Assembly: GCA_963612735.1 (NCBI GenBank)
Contig: CAVDWX010000051.1
Location: forward strand, 1 to 34,411
DNA from: CAVDWX01 sp963612735
GTDB lineage: Bacteria > Bacillota_I > Bacilli_A > RFN20 > CAG-826
DNA length: 34,411 nt
Reading direction: 5' to 3'
Part shown: positions 24,023 through 32,321 of the stretch, one piece after another
How the letters are laid out: each line of letters opens with the position of its first letter
Numbering within the stretch: the first letter of the stretch is position 1
The notes under the pieces: model-generated
Databases searched by the model: none
Told to the model about the DNA's origin: nothing
What the model saw: only the letters and a program-made list of their open reading frames with translations
Translations under genes and position numbers: made by a program

Positions 24023-24493
24023 CTATCTCATTTTCACAACCACTGTGATGTGTGAGGCTCTTTTCACTAATCCGGAAGCTGAGCCTTTCGCTCTCGGTAA
24101 GTATCTCTTCATCTTTAAGCCATCAGTGGCGTAGATATCAGAGATGTATAAGGCATCTTTATCCATTCCGAAGTTGTTGACAGCGTTTGCCACTGCGGAA
24201 TTGATGACCTTTATCACGGGCGCGCTCGCAGCGCGATTAGTATTATAGAGGATACCAAGCGCGACGCTGACATCTTTACCTCTCACTAAGTCGATGACAA
24301 GTCTCACTTTACGAGGAGTGACTCTCACGTTCTTAGCAATAGCCTTTGCCTCTGTTGGCGTTGGCTTAGCAGGTTTAGGTGCTTCGACTGGAGCAGCCTT
24401 TTTCTTTCGTTTCTTTTTAGGAGTTTCAACAGGAGCTTCTTCCACAACTGGAGTTTCTTCAACTACTTCTGTGGCATTCTTTTTCTTAGCCAT
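24023..24493 (-). CDS. rplV: 50S ribosomal protein L22 with N-terminal extension
   Basis: The L22 core starts at about residue 48 (EAKAIAKNVRVTPRKVRLVIDLVRGKDVSVAL) and ends with the SGLVKRASHITVVVK strand; the loop LKMKRYLPRAKGSA is the exit-tunnel hairpin that reaches the macrolide site. The protein is 156 aa against ~110 normally. The extra ~46 residues are alternating Glu/Val/Pro and Lys/Ala/Pro runs, probably disordered and on the solvent side of the subunit. Confidence 0.96.
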   Translation of the reverse strand: MAKKKNATEVVEETPVVEEAPVETPKKKRKKKAAPVEAPKPAKPTPTEAKAIAKNVRVTPRKVRLVIDLVRGKDVSVALGILYNTNRAASAPVIKVINSAVANAVNNFGMDKDALYISDIYATDGLKMKRYLPRAKGSASGLVKRASHITVVVKMR

Positions 24494-24504
24494 TATCTAT
24501 CCTC

Positions 24505-24798
24505 CTATCTTCCGGCAGCCGCGGCTTTATCTTCCGCAGTATGTCCGGTATGACCTGTGAATTTTCTGGTTGGGGAGAATTCACCAAGTTTATGTCCAAC
24601 CATATCATCTGTCACATAAACAGTGATATGTTCTTTTCCGTTATAGACCGCAAAGGTGTGGCCAACGAATGATGGATAAATGGTTGAACGACGTGACCAT
24701 GTCTTAATGATCTCTTTTTTATTCGCAGCATTGAGTGCTTCTACTTTCTTAAGAAGATATTCATCAACGAATGCGCCTTTTTTCAAACTTCTTGCCAT
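24505..24798 (-). CDS. rpsS: 30S ribosomal protein S19
   Basis: The 97-aa protein begins MARSLKKGAFVDEYLLKKV and includes the signature TWSRRSTIYPSFVGHTFAVYNGKEHITVYVTDDMVGHKLGEFSPTRKF in pieces along its length. S19 is in the 30S head and forms a complex with S13. The C-terminus TGHTAEDKAAAAGR is slightly longer than in E. coli. Confidence 0.97.
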   Translation of the reverse strand: MARSLKKGAFVDEYLLKKVEALNAANKKEIIKTWSRRSTIYPSFVGHTFAVYNGKEHITVYVTDDMVGHKLGEFSPTRKFTGHTGHTAEDKAAAAGR

Positions 24799-24819
24799 AG
24801 TTCATTTCCTCCTTTGTTT

Positions 24820-25653
24820 CTATTTGCCATTACGGCGACGGACAATTAAGCGATTGCTTGATTTCTTTAAGCTTCTTGTCTTAACGCCAAGGGCTCTTTT
24901 ACCCCAAGGGGTACGTGGTGCATCGCGTCCGACTGGACATTTGCCTTCACCACCACCATGAGGGTGATCGCATGGGTTCATGACTGAACCTCTAACGGTA
25001 GGTCTAGTACCTGCCCATCTAGTTTTACCAGCTTTACCTTTGTTAACTAGATTCCAATCATCGTTTCCAACTACACCGATTGTAGCGCGGCATTCACTGA
25101 TGATTTTTCTCATTTCGCCTGAGGCAAGTCTAACCATGACATATTTGCCTTCAAAACCTAATACTTGAGCGCTAGCTCCAGCAGCGCGGCAAAGTTGACC
25201 ACCTTTTCCTGGAATTAATTCAATATTATGAATGAATGTACCTTCAGGGATGCTCTTGAGAGCGAGTGAGTTACCAACAATGATGTCAGTGCTCACGCCA
25301 GAGATAATTTTGTCTCCGACTTTGATATCTTTTGGTGCAAGAATGTATCTCTTTTCACCATCCGCGTAAACCACTAAACAGATACGAGCATTACGGTTTG
25401 GATCATATTCAATGGTTTTCACAACGGCAGGAATGTTATCTTTGTTACGTTTGAAGTCGATAATACGGTATTTGCGTTTATGACCTCCACCAATGTGACG
25501 GCAGGTAATTTTACCTTGATTATTTCTTCCGCCAGTCTTAGATAAACTAACTAATAAACTTTTCTCAGGAGTGCTTGTTGTGATTTCATCAAATGTCGAA
25601 TTCGTCATGTTACGTCTGCTTGGTGTCGCAGGTTTGTAAGTTCTTATAGACAT
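24820..25653 (-). CDS. rplB: 50S ribosomal protein L2
   Basis: The 277-aa protein contains the L2 hallmarks GGGHKRKYRIIDFKRNKDNIPA and, near the C-terminus, VMNPCDHPHGGGEGKCPVGR with the conserved His implicated in peptidyl-transferase function. L2 is needed for 50S association with 30S. The length is normal. It follows rplW by 38 nt, with GGAGG just before the start. Confidence 0.97.
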   Translation of the reverse strand: MSIRTYKPATPSRRNMTNSTFDEITTSTPEKSLLVSLSKTGGRNNQGKITCRHIGGGHKRKYRIIDFKRNKDNIPAVVKTIEYDPNRNARICLVVYADGEKRYILAPKDIKVGDKIISGVSTDIIVGNSLALKSIPEGTFIHNIELIPGKGGQLCRAAGASAQVLGFEGKYVMVRLASGEMRKIISECRATIGVVGNDDWNLVNKGKAGKTRWAGTRPTVRGSVMNPCDHPHGGGEGKCPVGRDAPRTPWGKRALGVKTRSLKKSSNRLIVRRRNGK

Positions 25654-25691
25654 TTCTTTTCCTCCTATAATTTGGACTTAATGAACTTTAA

Positions 25692-26033
25692 TTAGTCCTT
25701 GAATAGGTCGATTGCTTCACCATTTTCAATGGTAACAATGGCCTTTTTATATCCAGAGATGACTCCTTTATATCGGGTCCCTCTAGTTTTGGCTTTGCTT
25801 CTAACATTAGCCACTCTGACATCGAGAACTTTCACTTGGAAGATTCTTTGAAAAGCTAATTTGATTTCAGTTTTTGAAGCTGTAGCCAAGACTTTAACAG
25901 TCACTTGATTATCGTTTTGCATGAGAGTCATGGTTTTTTCGGTAATCACGGGTTTGATGATGACTGCGAAATCCTTTTCAGTTGCTTTGGGGAAGAGCGC
26001 CACGTTATCGGCGTTTTTCTTTTTTCTTGCCAT
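25692..26033 (-). CDS. rplW: 50S ribosomal protein L23
   Basis: The 113-aa protein has IIKPVITEKTMTLM (L23 N-terminal signature) and KTEIKLAFQRIFQVKVLDVRVANV. L23 is the main docking protein for trigger factor and SRP at the tunnel exit. The first ~20 residues (MARKKKNADNVALFPKATEK) extend slightly beyond the common start. It lies 2 nt after rplD. Confidence 0.96.
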   Translation of the reverse strand: MARKKKNADNVALFPKATEKDFAVIIKPVITEKTMTLMQNDNQVTVKVLATASKTEIKLAFQRIFQVKVLDVRVANVRSKAKTRGTRYKGVISGYKKAIVTIENGEAIDLFKD

Positions 26034-26035
26034 AA

Positions 26036-26674
26036 TTATTTAAGTGCCTCCTCAACTGCTTTGATTGCCACTTTGGAAATGAGAAGTGTATCAACATTTA
26101 ATAAGTCAACAACACTGAGATTATCACTGGTGACAACTTTGACCCAATTGATGTTACGCGCAGAAGCATACAAATTGGCGTCTATTTCATCGACGACGAC
26201 GAGAACTTTGCTACCTACTTTTAAGGCTTCAAGAACTTTTAAGAAGGTTTTGGTTTTCTTATCGGCCAATGTTAATTCATCAACAACAATGAGCCCTTCT
26301 TTTTTCTTAAGAGATAAAGCACTCTTAACGGCTAATTGATGTTCTTTCTTATTTTGGGAAATCTTATAGTTTTGATTGCCGACTGGTCCGAATACGGTGC
26401 CACCACCAACCCAAATTGGGCTTCTGGAGCTACCAGCACGAGCACGTCCGGTTCCCTTTTGTCTCCAAGGCTTTTTACCTCCACCGGAGACTTCGTGTCT
26501 AACTTTCGTTTTTGCGGTCGCTTGACGAGAATTAGATTGTTCGACTTGGACGGCGTTGAACATTGCTTGTTGATGTGGTTCAATCGCAAAGACTGATGCA
26601 TCAAGACTTAATTTGGAAACTTCTTCGCCCGCTAAGTTGTAAACTTTAACGCTGACGGTTTTCTTTTCTGCCAT
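26036..26674 (-). CDS. rplD: 50S ribosomal protein L4
   Basis: The start chosen is the ATG at 26674 (MAEKKTVSVKVYNLAGE), since AAAGGAG lies just upstream; the longer open frame would begin inside that binding site. The product is 212 aa, normal for L4, with RHEVSGGGKKPWRQKGTGRARAGSSRSPIWVGGGTVFGP as the tunnel-reaching loop. L4 also represses the S10 operon in E. coli by binding its leader; here a structured leader precedes rpsJ, but whether L4 binds it is unknown. Confidence 0.96.
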   Translation of the reverse strand: MAEKKTVSVKVYNLAGEEVSKLSLDASVFAIEPHQQAMFNAVQVEQSNSRQATAKTKVRHEVSGGGKKPWRQKGTGRARAGSSRSPIWVGGGTVFGPVGNQNYKISQNKKEHQLAVKSALSLKKKEGLIVVDELTLADKKTKTFLKVLEALKVGSKVLVVVDEIDANLYASARNINWVKVVTSDNLSVVDLLNVDTLLISKVAIKAVEEALK

Positions 26675-26694
26675 GTTTGTTCTCCTTTCGTCCA

Positions 26695-27438
26695 TTATTC
26701 AGCTTTGGGCTCTTCAGTTACAGGAGCCTCAACACTGCTATCAACTGCTGGAGTTTCTGCTACAACAGGTGTTCGATTAATAAGTGGTTTAACAACTGGT
26801 TTGTTTTTAACGGTTTTAATACCAGTTCGGATGGTAACAATACTCTTTTTAGGTCCAGGAATTCCACCTTTGACTAAGAGATATCCTTTTTCAGCATTGA
26901 CAGCCACCACTAAGACATTGAGAACTGTCGCTGATTTGTTACCGTGATGTCCAGACATGTGTTTGCCAGGCATAACACCATGGTTATAACGTCCGTTGTT
27001 AGCAAAGGTACCTTGACCTCTATGATAGCCAGAACCATGACCTTTTGGACCAATGGTTTGGTGCCAACGTTTGATAACGCCGCTATAGCCTTTACCTTTT
27101 GATGTACCAATGACATCGACAAGATCACCAGCTTGGAATAAATCGACGGTAATGGTGTCGCCAACGTTATAACTTCCCATTTCATCACCGCGTAATTCTT
27201 TACTAACTTGATGAGGGACAGTATTTGCTTTCTTAGCGATACCTAATTCTGGTTTATTGGCTCTTGATAATTTCTTATCTTCATAACCAACTTGAACGGC
27301 CACATAGCCGTCTTTTTCTAACGTTTTAACTTGTGTGACCACGTTTGGTAAGACTTCGATGACGGTAACTGCGTACATTGTGCCATCTTCAGCAAAGACT
27401 TGTGTCATGCCCATTTTACGGCCTAATATTGCTTTCAT
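26695..27438 (-). CDS. rplC: 50S ribosomal protein L3 with C-terminal tail
   Basis: L3 is recognised by MKAILGRKMGMTQVFAEDG and the signature WHQTIGPKGHGSGYHRGQGT, with GMPGKHMSGHHGN following. L3 is an early assembly protein near the peptidyl-transferase centre. The core ends near residue 205-210; the remaining ~38 residues (Pro/Val/Glu/Ala-rich, ending EEPKAE) are an acidic tail not found in typical ~209-aa L3. Confidence 0.96.
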   Translation of the reverse strand: MKAILGRKMGMTQVFAEDGTMYAVTVIEVLPNVVTQVKTLEKDGYVAVQVGYEDKKLSRANKPELGIAKKANTVPHQVSKELRGDEMGSYNVGDTITVDLFQAGDLVDVIGTSKGKGYSGVIKRWHQTIGPKGHGSGYHRGQGTFANNGRYNHGVMPGKHMSGHHGNKSATVLNVLVVAVNAEKGYLLVKGGIPGPKKSIVTIRTGIKTVKNKPVVKPLINRTPVVAETPAVDSSVEAPVTEEPKAE

Positions 27439-27451
27439 GTTGCCTTACCTC

Positions 27452-27763
27452 CTATAGTTTGATTTCGATATCCACTCCTGATGGAAGGTCGAGGTTCTTG
27501 AGAGCTTCGATAGTTTCTTTCTTCGGATTTGTAATATCGATAATACGTTTGTGTGTTCTGATTTCGAATTGTTCACGAGAATCTTTGTACTTATGAACAG
27601 CTCTTAGAATCGTGTAAACTTGCTTTTCCGTGGGAAGCGGAATGGGACCCACAACGGTAGCCCCAGTTTTTTTCGCCACATCAACGATGCGTTCAGCACT
27701 GAGATCAAGATTGACATGATCATATGCTTTTAAGCGAACCCTAATCTTGGTAGCTTTTGCCAT
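27452..27763 (-). CDS. rpsJ: 30S ribosomal protein S10
   Basis: The 103-aa protein starts MAKATKIRVRLKAYDHVNLDLS and includes the VVGPIPLPTEKQVYTILRAVHKYKDSREQFEIRTHKR segment typical of S10 (NusE). It has two roles: 30S head protein and NusB partner in rRNA antitermination. It is the first gene of the cluster, with GGAGG upstream and the S10 promoter and leader before it. Confidence 0.97.
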   Translation of the reverse strand: MAKATKIRVRLKAYDHVNLDLSAERIVDVAKKTGATVVGPIPLPTEKQVYTILRAVHKYKDSREQFEIRTHKRIIDITNPKKETIEALKNLDLPSGVDIEIKL

Positions 27764-27889
27764 GAAATTTCCTCCTATATCACTTTCAGGCTATAACTGA
27801 TACCGCTATTTACGAATTACCGGAGCACACCTTCATGACAACGCCTGTGGGTGTGTCCGCAACCTCGCACGTCAACGCGGACAGTCAAC
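27764..27889 (-). promoter_or_regulatory. structured 5' leader of the S10 operon
   Basis: The transcript from the promoter at 27896-27925 should carry a ~125-nt leader. It is clearly richer in G+C than other intergenic DNA here and has two consecutive 6-bp stems: GTCCGC (27882-27877) with GCGGAC (27860-27855), and CACACC (27855-27850) with GGTGTG (27831-27826). They share one base, so the stems may stack or compete. The length and position suit ribosomal-protein feedback control. No terminator-like U-tract is evident in it. Confidence 0.5.
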
Positions 27890-27895
27890 GCTAAA

Positions 27896-27925
27896 ATACT
27901 ACCCCTATGCGTATGTATGTGTCAA
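27896..27925 (-). promoter_or_regulatory. rpsJp: promoter of the S10 operon
   Basis: Minus-strand TTGACA (27925-27920), an 18-nt spacer and TAGTAT (27901-27896) make the best promoter match in the window. An A/T-rich stretch just upstream (27930-27950) could serve as an UP element for the alpha C-terminal domain. Transcription should begin near 27889. Confidence 0.8.
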
Positions 27926-27964
27926 CATAATTTTATTATTTTTTATTAAAACGCAAACAAGCCT

Positions 27965-27988
27965 TAAAAATGGATGAAAAATCATCCC
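27965..27988 (-). terminator. terminator of the queuosine operon
   Basis: On the minus strand GGATGA-TTTT-TCATCC (27987-27972) is a perfect 6-bp hairpin followed by ATTTTTA. It is about 20 nt after the queH stop and separates that operon from the S10 promoter. Confidence 0.85.
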
Positions 27989-28006
27989 TAAGACATCAAA
28001 AATGGT

Positions 28007-28651
28007 TTAATTTTCATCACTTTTTTGCTTTTTTTGGAGATATTTTCGATATGAATAAAGGCATCCGCAATATTCCTGAAAATACATGTGATGTTCTTTG
28101 ATGATGATGAGTGAATTTTCATAACCATTATTCTTTTTAAAATCAGCATATAGCCATTTGACTGGTTGATATTTACTAGCTAACTCTTCTCCGATGCGAT
28201 TGATATCTTGAGCGTTCTTATATCGAGAAATGGTCATAACTGTGCCATAATAATCAAAATGATTTGTTAGAGCATATTGAAAACCAAACTCAAATCTTTT
28301 TCTAAAACAAACGCGACATCTTTCATGCCCTTCTGGTAAATCTTTATACGGGTCTAAATCTTTGTTGTAGGTTATATTATCATAATCAAAATCTTTAATT
28401 ATAATATCATAATGTTCATCCGCTATATATTGTTTAAGTTCCACTAATCGGCGAAGGTATTCTTCTTTGGGATAGATGTTTGAATTATTATAAATTATCG
28501 TAATTTTGAAAAATGGATAAAGTTCTTTTAAGGGAATTGTCGAACAAGGACCACAACAAACATGAAGCAATAAAGTAGGCTTTTTACCGCTATTTTTAAT
28601 TAATTCAAGCTCGTTTTGCAACTTTTTTTGATAATTTATATTATTTACCAT
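28007..28651 (-). CDS. queH: epoxyqueuosine reductase QueH
   Basis: The 214-aa protein (from the ATG at 28651) shows QueH/DUF208 cysteines: HVCCGPCS with C32, C33 and C36, C-R-V-C in the middle, and Y-C-G-C-L-Y-S near the C-terminus; these bind an iron-sulfur cluster. QueH reduces epoxyqueuosine to queuosine in tRNA, the last step of the pathway, in place of cobalamin-dependent QueG. It is last of tgt-queA-queH, which fixes the pathway. The start is uncertain: neither this ATG nor one 15 nt upstream has a Shine-Dalgarno, and both overlap the end of queA, suggesting coupling. Confidence 0.92.
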   Translation of the reverse strand: MVNNINYQKKLQNELELIKNSGKKPTLLLHVCCGPCSTIPLKELYPFFKITIIYNNSNIYPKEEYLRRLVELKQYIADEHYDIIIKDFDYDNITYNKDLDPYKDLPEGHERCRVCFRKRFEFGFQYALTNHFDYYGTVMTISRYKNAQDINRIGEELASKYQPVKWLYADFKKNNGYENSLIIIKEHHMYFQEYCGCLYSYRKYLQKKQKSDEN

Positions 28652-29672
28652 AAATAAACATCGCATCACCAAATGAGAAGAATCGATATTTTTCTAATAT
28701 GGCATGTTTATAAACTTCTAACGTAAATTCTCGACCCATAAAAGCAGATACTAACATAATGAGCGTTGATTTCGGCAAATGAAAATTGGTAATGATGGCA
28801 TCCACTGCTTTATATGTGTAACCAGGTTGAATAAAGATGTTTGTCGCTTCTCTAGTAGGTTTAAAGATATTGTATTTAGTGTAATTAGCTTCAAGAGTTC
28901 TAATTGAAGTCGTCCCAATCGCGATAATGCGTCGATGTTCTTCTTTGGCTTTATTTAAAATAGATGCGGCTTCTTCATTTATTTCATAGACCTCGCTATG
29001 CATAATGTGCTCATCGGTATCTTCCACTTTAACTGGTCTAAATGTTCCTAATCCTATATGAAGAGTAATATCGACAACTTGAACGCCTTTTTCCTTAATC
29101 TTAGCAAATAATTCATCAGTGAAATGGAAGCCCGCAGTGGGCGCTGCGGCACTGCCTTCATATTTAGCATAAACTGTCTGATAACGGTCATTAGTGCATA
29201 ATTGTTCTTTTATATATGGAGGAAGTGGCATTTTTCCTAATGCATCGAGAACTTCAAGAAAAATTCCTTTATAGAAGAATTTAATTAATCTTATTCCTTC
29301 ATCCTTTTCTTCGATACATTCACCAATTAACTCTCCATCACCAAAATCAATTCTAGCTCCAACTTTAATCGATTTAGCGGGCCTAGTTAGACATTCCCAA
29401 ACGTCACCTTCGATTTGTTTTAAAAGCAATAATTCGCAGTGTGCTCCAGTAATTTCTTTTACTCCAATTAGACGTGCAGGAATAACTTTAGTGTTATTTC
29501 TAACTAAAACATCACCTTCATGCAAATAGTTGATTATTTCATAAAAAATATGGTCTTCATAGGTATGATTATGCTTATTAACCACCAGTAAACGAGAATG
29601 ATCTCTTTTAGCGCTAGGCGTTTGAGCAATCAATTCTTCTGGTAAATCAAAATCAAATAAATTTATATTCAT
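28641..29672 (-). CDS. queA: S-adenosylmethionine:tRNA ribosyltransferase-isomerase QueA
   Basis: The 343-aa protein has QueA motifs FDFDLPEELIAQTP at the N-terminus, the RDHSRLLVV segment, GSAAAPTAGFHFT in the middle, and TNFHLPKSTLIMLVSAFMGRE near the end. It transfers and isomerises the ribosyl group of SAM onto preQ1-modified tRNA to give epoxyqueuosine. Its ATG shares one base with the tgt stop (TAATG), preceded by AGAGG, so the two are coupled. QueH, encoded next, uses its product. Confidence 0.97.
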   Translation of the reverse strand: MNINLFDFDLPEELIAQTPSAKRDHSRLLVVNKHNHTYEDHIFYEIINYLHEGDVLVRNNTKVIPARLIGVKEITGAHCELLLLKQIEGDVWECLTRPAKSIKVGARIDFGDGELIGECIEEKDEGIRLIKFFYKGIFLEVLDALGKMPLPPYIKEQLCTNDRYQTVYAKYEGSAAAPTAGFHFTDELFAKIKEKGVQVVDITLHIGLGTFRPVKVEDTDEHIMHSEVYEINEEAASILNKAKEEHRRIIAIGTTSIRTLEANYTKYNIFKPTREATNIFIQPGYTYKAVDAIITNFHLPKSTLIMLVSAFMGREFTLEVYKHAILEKYRFFSFGDAMFIYGK

Positions 29673-30796
29673 TAAAAGCCTCTTTTATCTCCAAAAGCCG
29701 CGAGTGTTAATTTCATAAAATCCAAAAATCTATCTTCTTGTATGGCTTTTCTTGCTCCTTCCATAACATGTATTAAGAAACGAATGTTATGAATTGATAA
29801 TAATCTTTTTCCAAATGTCTCATCACAAATATATAAATGGCGAAGATATGCTTTCGTATAATTCTTACAGCAATAACAGTCACAATTAGGATCAAGTGGA
29901 GTAAAATCTGTTTTATATTTGGCGTCTCTAATGTTTACTCTACCACTCGAAGTCATGAGTGCTCCATGGCGTGCAAGTCGAGTGGGCAAAACACAATCAA
30001 ACATATCAACACCACGTGCAATGCCTTCTAATAAATAATCTAAAGAGCCAACACCCATCAAATATCTCGGTTTATCAAAAGGCAAATATTTAACAGCGTA
30101 ATCTACCATTTTTAAGCACACATCTTTAGGTTCACCAATGGAAGTTCCACCTATGGAGTAACCTGGAAAATCCATAAGAGCGAGTTCTTTAGCGCACATT
30201 TCTCTTAAATCTTGAAATTCGCCGCCTTGAACAATACCAAACAGTGCTTGGTCTTCACGAGTATGAACGAGTAAACCACGTTTTGCCCATCTCAATGTTC
30301 GTTCAGTGCTTTTTTTGGCATATTCATAACTCACCGGGTAAGGTATACATTCATCAAATGACATGATGATATCCGCTCCTAGTTTTTCTTCTATCTCTAT
30401 TACTTTTTCAGGAGTATAGAAGAGCTTATCGCCATTAAGATGATTCTTAAATTCCACGCCTTCTTCAGTAATTTTTCTTTTCTCCGCAAGAGAGAAAACT
30501 TGAAAACCACCACTATCGGTGAGAATAGGTCCATCATAATTCATAAATTTATGTAAGCCACCAGCTTCAGCGACAATATCTTCGCCAGGTCGTAACGACA
30601 AATGATATGTATTAGCAAGAATGACACCCGCTCCCATCTCTTTTAATTCTTCCGGTGAAAGAGTTTTAACTGTAGCTAAAGTTCCAACAGGCATAAACAT
30701 CGGTACTTCAACATCTCCATGTGGAGTATGAAGGATGCCATATCTTGCTCCAGTTTGTTTATCGACGTGTAATATTTCTAAATAAAAGTTTTTCAT
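29672..30796 (-). CDS. tgt: queuine/preQ1 tRNA-guanine transglycosylase
   Basis: The 374-aa TIM-barrel enzyme has D94 in ILTDSGGFQ (general base), D267 in GVDMFDCVLPTR (nucleophile) and the zinc site C305, C307, C310 and H336. It exchanges G34 for preQ1 in tRNAs with GUN anticodons. It leads the tgt-queA-queH operon. There is no Shine-Dalgarno; a full promoter has its -10 only 9 nt before the ATG, so the mRNA is expected to be leaderless. De novo preQ1 genes are not in this window, so preQ1 may be salvaged or made elsewhere. Confidence 0.97.
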   Translation of the reverse strand: MKNFYLEILHVDKQTGARYGILHTPHGDVEVPMFMPVGTLATVKTLSPEELKEMGAGVILANTYHLSLRPGEDIVAEAGGLHKFMNYDGPILTDSGGFQVFSLAEKRKITEEGVEFKNHLNGDKLFYTPEKVIEIEEKLGADIIMSFDECIPYPVSYEYAKKSTERTLRWAKRGLLVHTREDQALFGIVQGGEFQDLREMCAKELALMDFPGYSIGGTSIGEPKDVCLKMVDYAVKYLPFDKPRYLMGVGSLDYLLEGIARGVDMFDCVLPTRLARHGALMTSSGRVNIRDAKYKTDFTPLDPNCDCYCCKNYTKAYLRHLYICDETFGKRLLSIHNIRFLIHVMEGARKAIQEDRFLDFMKLTLAAFGDKRGF

Positions 30797-30805
30797 CGGT
30801 TAATC

Positions 30806-30835
30806 ATTATAAATGATATAAGTGCATAAAAACAA
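30806..30835 (-). promoter_or_regulatory. promoter of the queuosine operon, leaderless configuration
   Basis: Minus-strand TTGTTT (30835-30830), an 18-nt spacer and a perfect TATAAT (30811-30806) lie directly before tgt. Nine nucleotides separate the -10 from the ATG at 30796, so the 5' UTR should be about 2-3 nt. Confidence 0.75.
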
Positions 30836-30881
30836 CTGAGTTGAGTTTATATCAAGTATAAAATTTAAATACAAACCCAAC
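30835..30881 (-). terminator. probable terminator after the broken ATPase gene
   Basis: Immediately after the last stop codon of the ATPase remnant, 13-nt arms at 30881-30869 and 30852-30840 pair on the minus strand, with two G-U wobbles and a 16-nt AT loop. A T-rich stretch (TTGTTTTTA) follows but is offset by about 4 nt. It overlaps the -35 box of the tgt promoter. Confidence 0.55.
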
Positions 30882-32302
30882 TTAAATATGATGATAAGTT
30901 AAGGGTTCTAAGTCCATCCCTTTATCACATTCTGCTTTTATTTGTTCTAATAAAAACGAGGTGGCATATTGAGGAATGCTAGTATAAAAAGATCCTATGC
31001 CAAAATTTGCATTAATTATTTTGTAACATTTTTTTGCTGAATAAGGGATTTTGCCTTCCATCACATTTCGTGAGGCCGCCATCTTCCCATTCGTCGATTT
31101 TTCTTCGATTAAAATTATCCCATCATTATCTTCAATCAAAAAATCTATTACTAAATGATCTTGGATATTTGAAAAATAATATAAATCAAAACCACATTTA
31201 TTAATCATAGTTGCACATAGATTTTCATATATAGCACCTTTTCTTGAATCTAAAGTATCATTTAAAAAAGCTTGTGATGTTGAAGTGGAAATAATGCCAT
31301 TAAAAGTCCTATGTCAGAAATGAAAGCTTTAAAATGTGTATTATCTGCATTTACCATAAGTGGTTTTTCAATCGATTTGATGTTAAAACATCTTATAACT
31401 AGTCCGACTTTACTAAGCCATTCGAACGCATCTTCAAATTCTTTATATCTTCCGCCTTTTTTTATTATTGAATATTTAAATTTTAATATCTCGGATTCTC
31501 GAGCTAATTGAACGGGAATTGAGTCGAATAATTGGTTCAACCTAGCTTGCAATTTATAATCAATTTGTTCTTCATTTCGATCATTGATAATTCTTCCAAA
31601 ATCGGCTCTATAATCAAGTATTAAAGTTTTTAAGTACTCTCTTGATTCAACATAATTATTGGTTTTTAAAAATCTTAAAACCGAGCCCGGCATACCACCT
31701 ACTACAACATATCTCTTAAGCATATTTTTATAATAGAGCGCTAAAGAAGAAGGAAGCTCTTTAGATTCTTTGACGTGTTGTTTCAATAATTCGATATTTT
31801 CTTCTTTTAGACCATTAGCCCACAAAAATTCTTCAAAATCCATGGATGTCATATGTATGATTTTTTTCATAACCTGTGGGAATATCTATCTTTTTCGTTT
31901 TTCTAAAATTCAATATTCCCAATAAAGAGCCTGTTGCAATAACATCAAATCTTTTATCTAAAGCAAAACTTTTAAGCGATGTTCTAGCTAAAGGACAATC
32001 ACCAATTTCTTCAAAAATCAAAATGATTTGATACGCCGTAAAATGATTATTGGGAAAATATGGTGATGATTTTTCAATAATGGTATCAACATCTAAATTG
32101 CCTTGGAAAATAGTCCGCAATTCTTTTTTATGTCTAAAATCATAAACGATGACATTAGAGTAAAATTCGTAAGCAAACTTAGTTACGATATAACTCTTAC
32201 CAACTTGTCTTAAACCATCAACAATTAAAGGCGCCTTATTGGAATCGTTATGCCAAGCAATAAGCTGATCATATATTTTCTTTTAAAATCTTTTTGCTCC
32301 AT
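30882..32302 (-). pseudogene. AAA+ ATPase / DUF4143-type protein, broken by three frameshifts
   Basis: Three frames join into one protein of ~473 aa. The first part begins with MEQKDFKRK at 32302, shifts near 32276-32290 and continues as ...IYDQLIAWHND, with Walker A GLRQVGKS, a Walker B-like IFEEIGD (Glu where Asp is usual) and sensor ATGSLLGI. A second shift lies in a seven-A run (31861-31867), after which KIIHMTSMDFEEFLWA resumes the family pattern. A third shift near 31270-31290 leads into the C-terminal DUF4143/PD-(D/E)XK-like part with VIDFLIE and LIEEKS. Deletion, insertion, deletion sum to exactly one missing base, so the intact gene would be 1,422 nt. Such ATPases are common, often mobile, and of unproven role. 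The motifs remain well conserved, so decay is recent or the shifts are sequencing errors. Confidence 0.8.
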
Positions 32303-32321
32303 AATTCTAACAAAATTTGTT

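Noticed and set aside
26675..26695. Longer rplD start at 26695
   Set aside because: It would place the AAAGGAG binding site inside the coding sequence; the ATG at 26674 follows it at normal distance.
27764..27889. T-box or metabolite riboswitch upstream of rpsJ
   Set aside because: No T-box AGGGTGGNACCGCG-like motif or known riboswitch core is visible; a ribosomal leader is the simpler reading.
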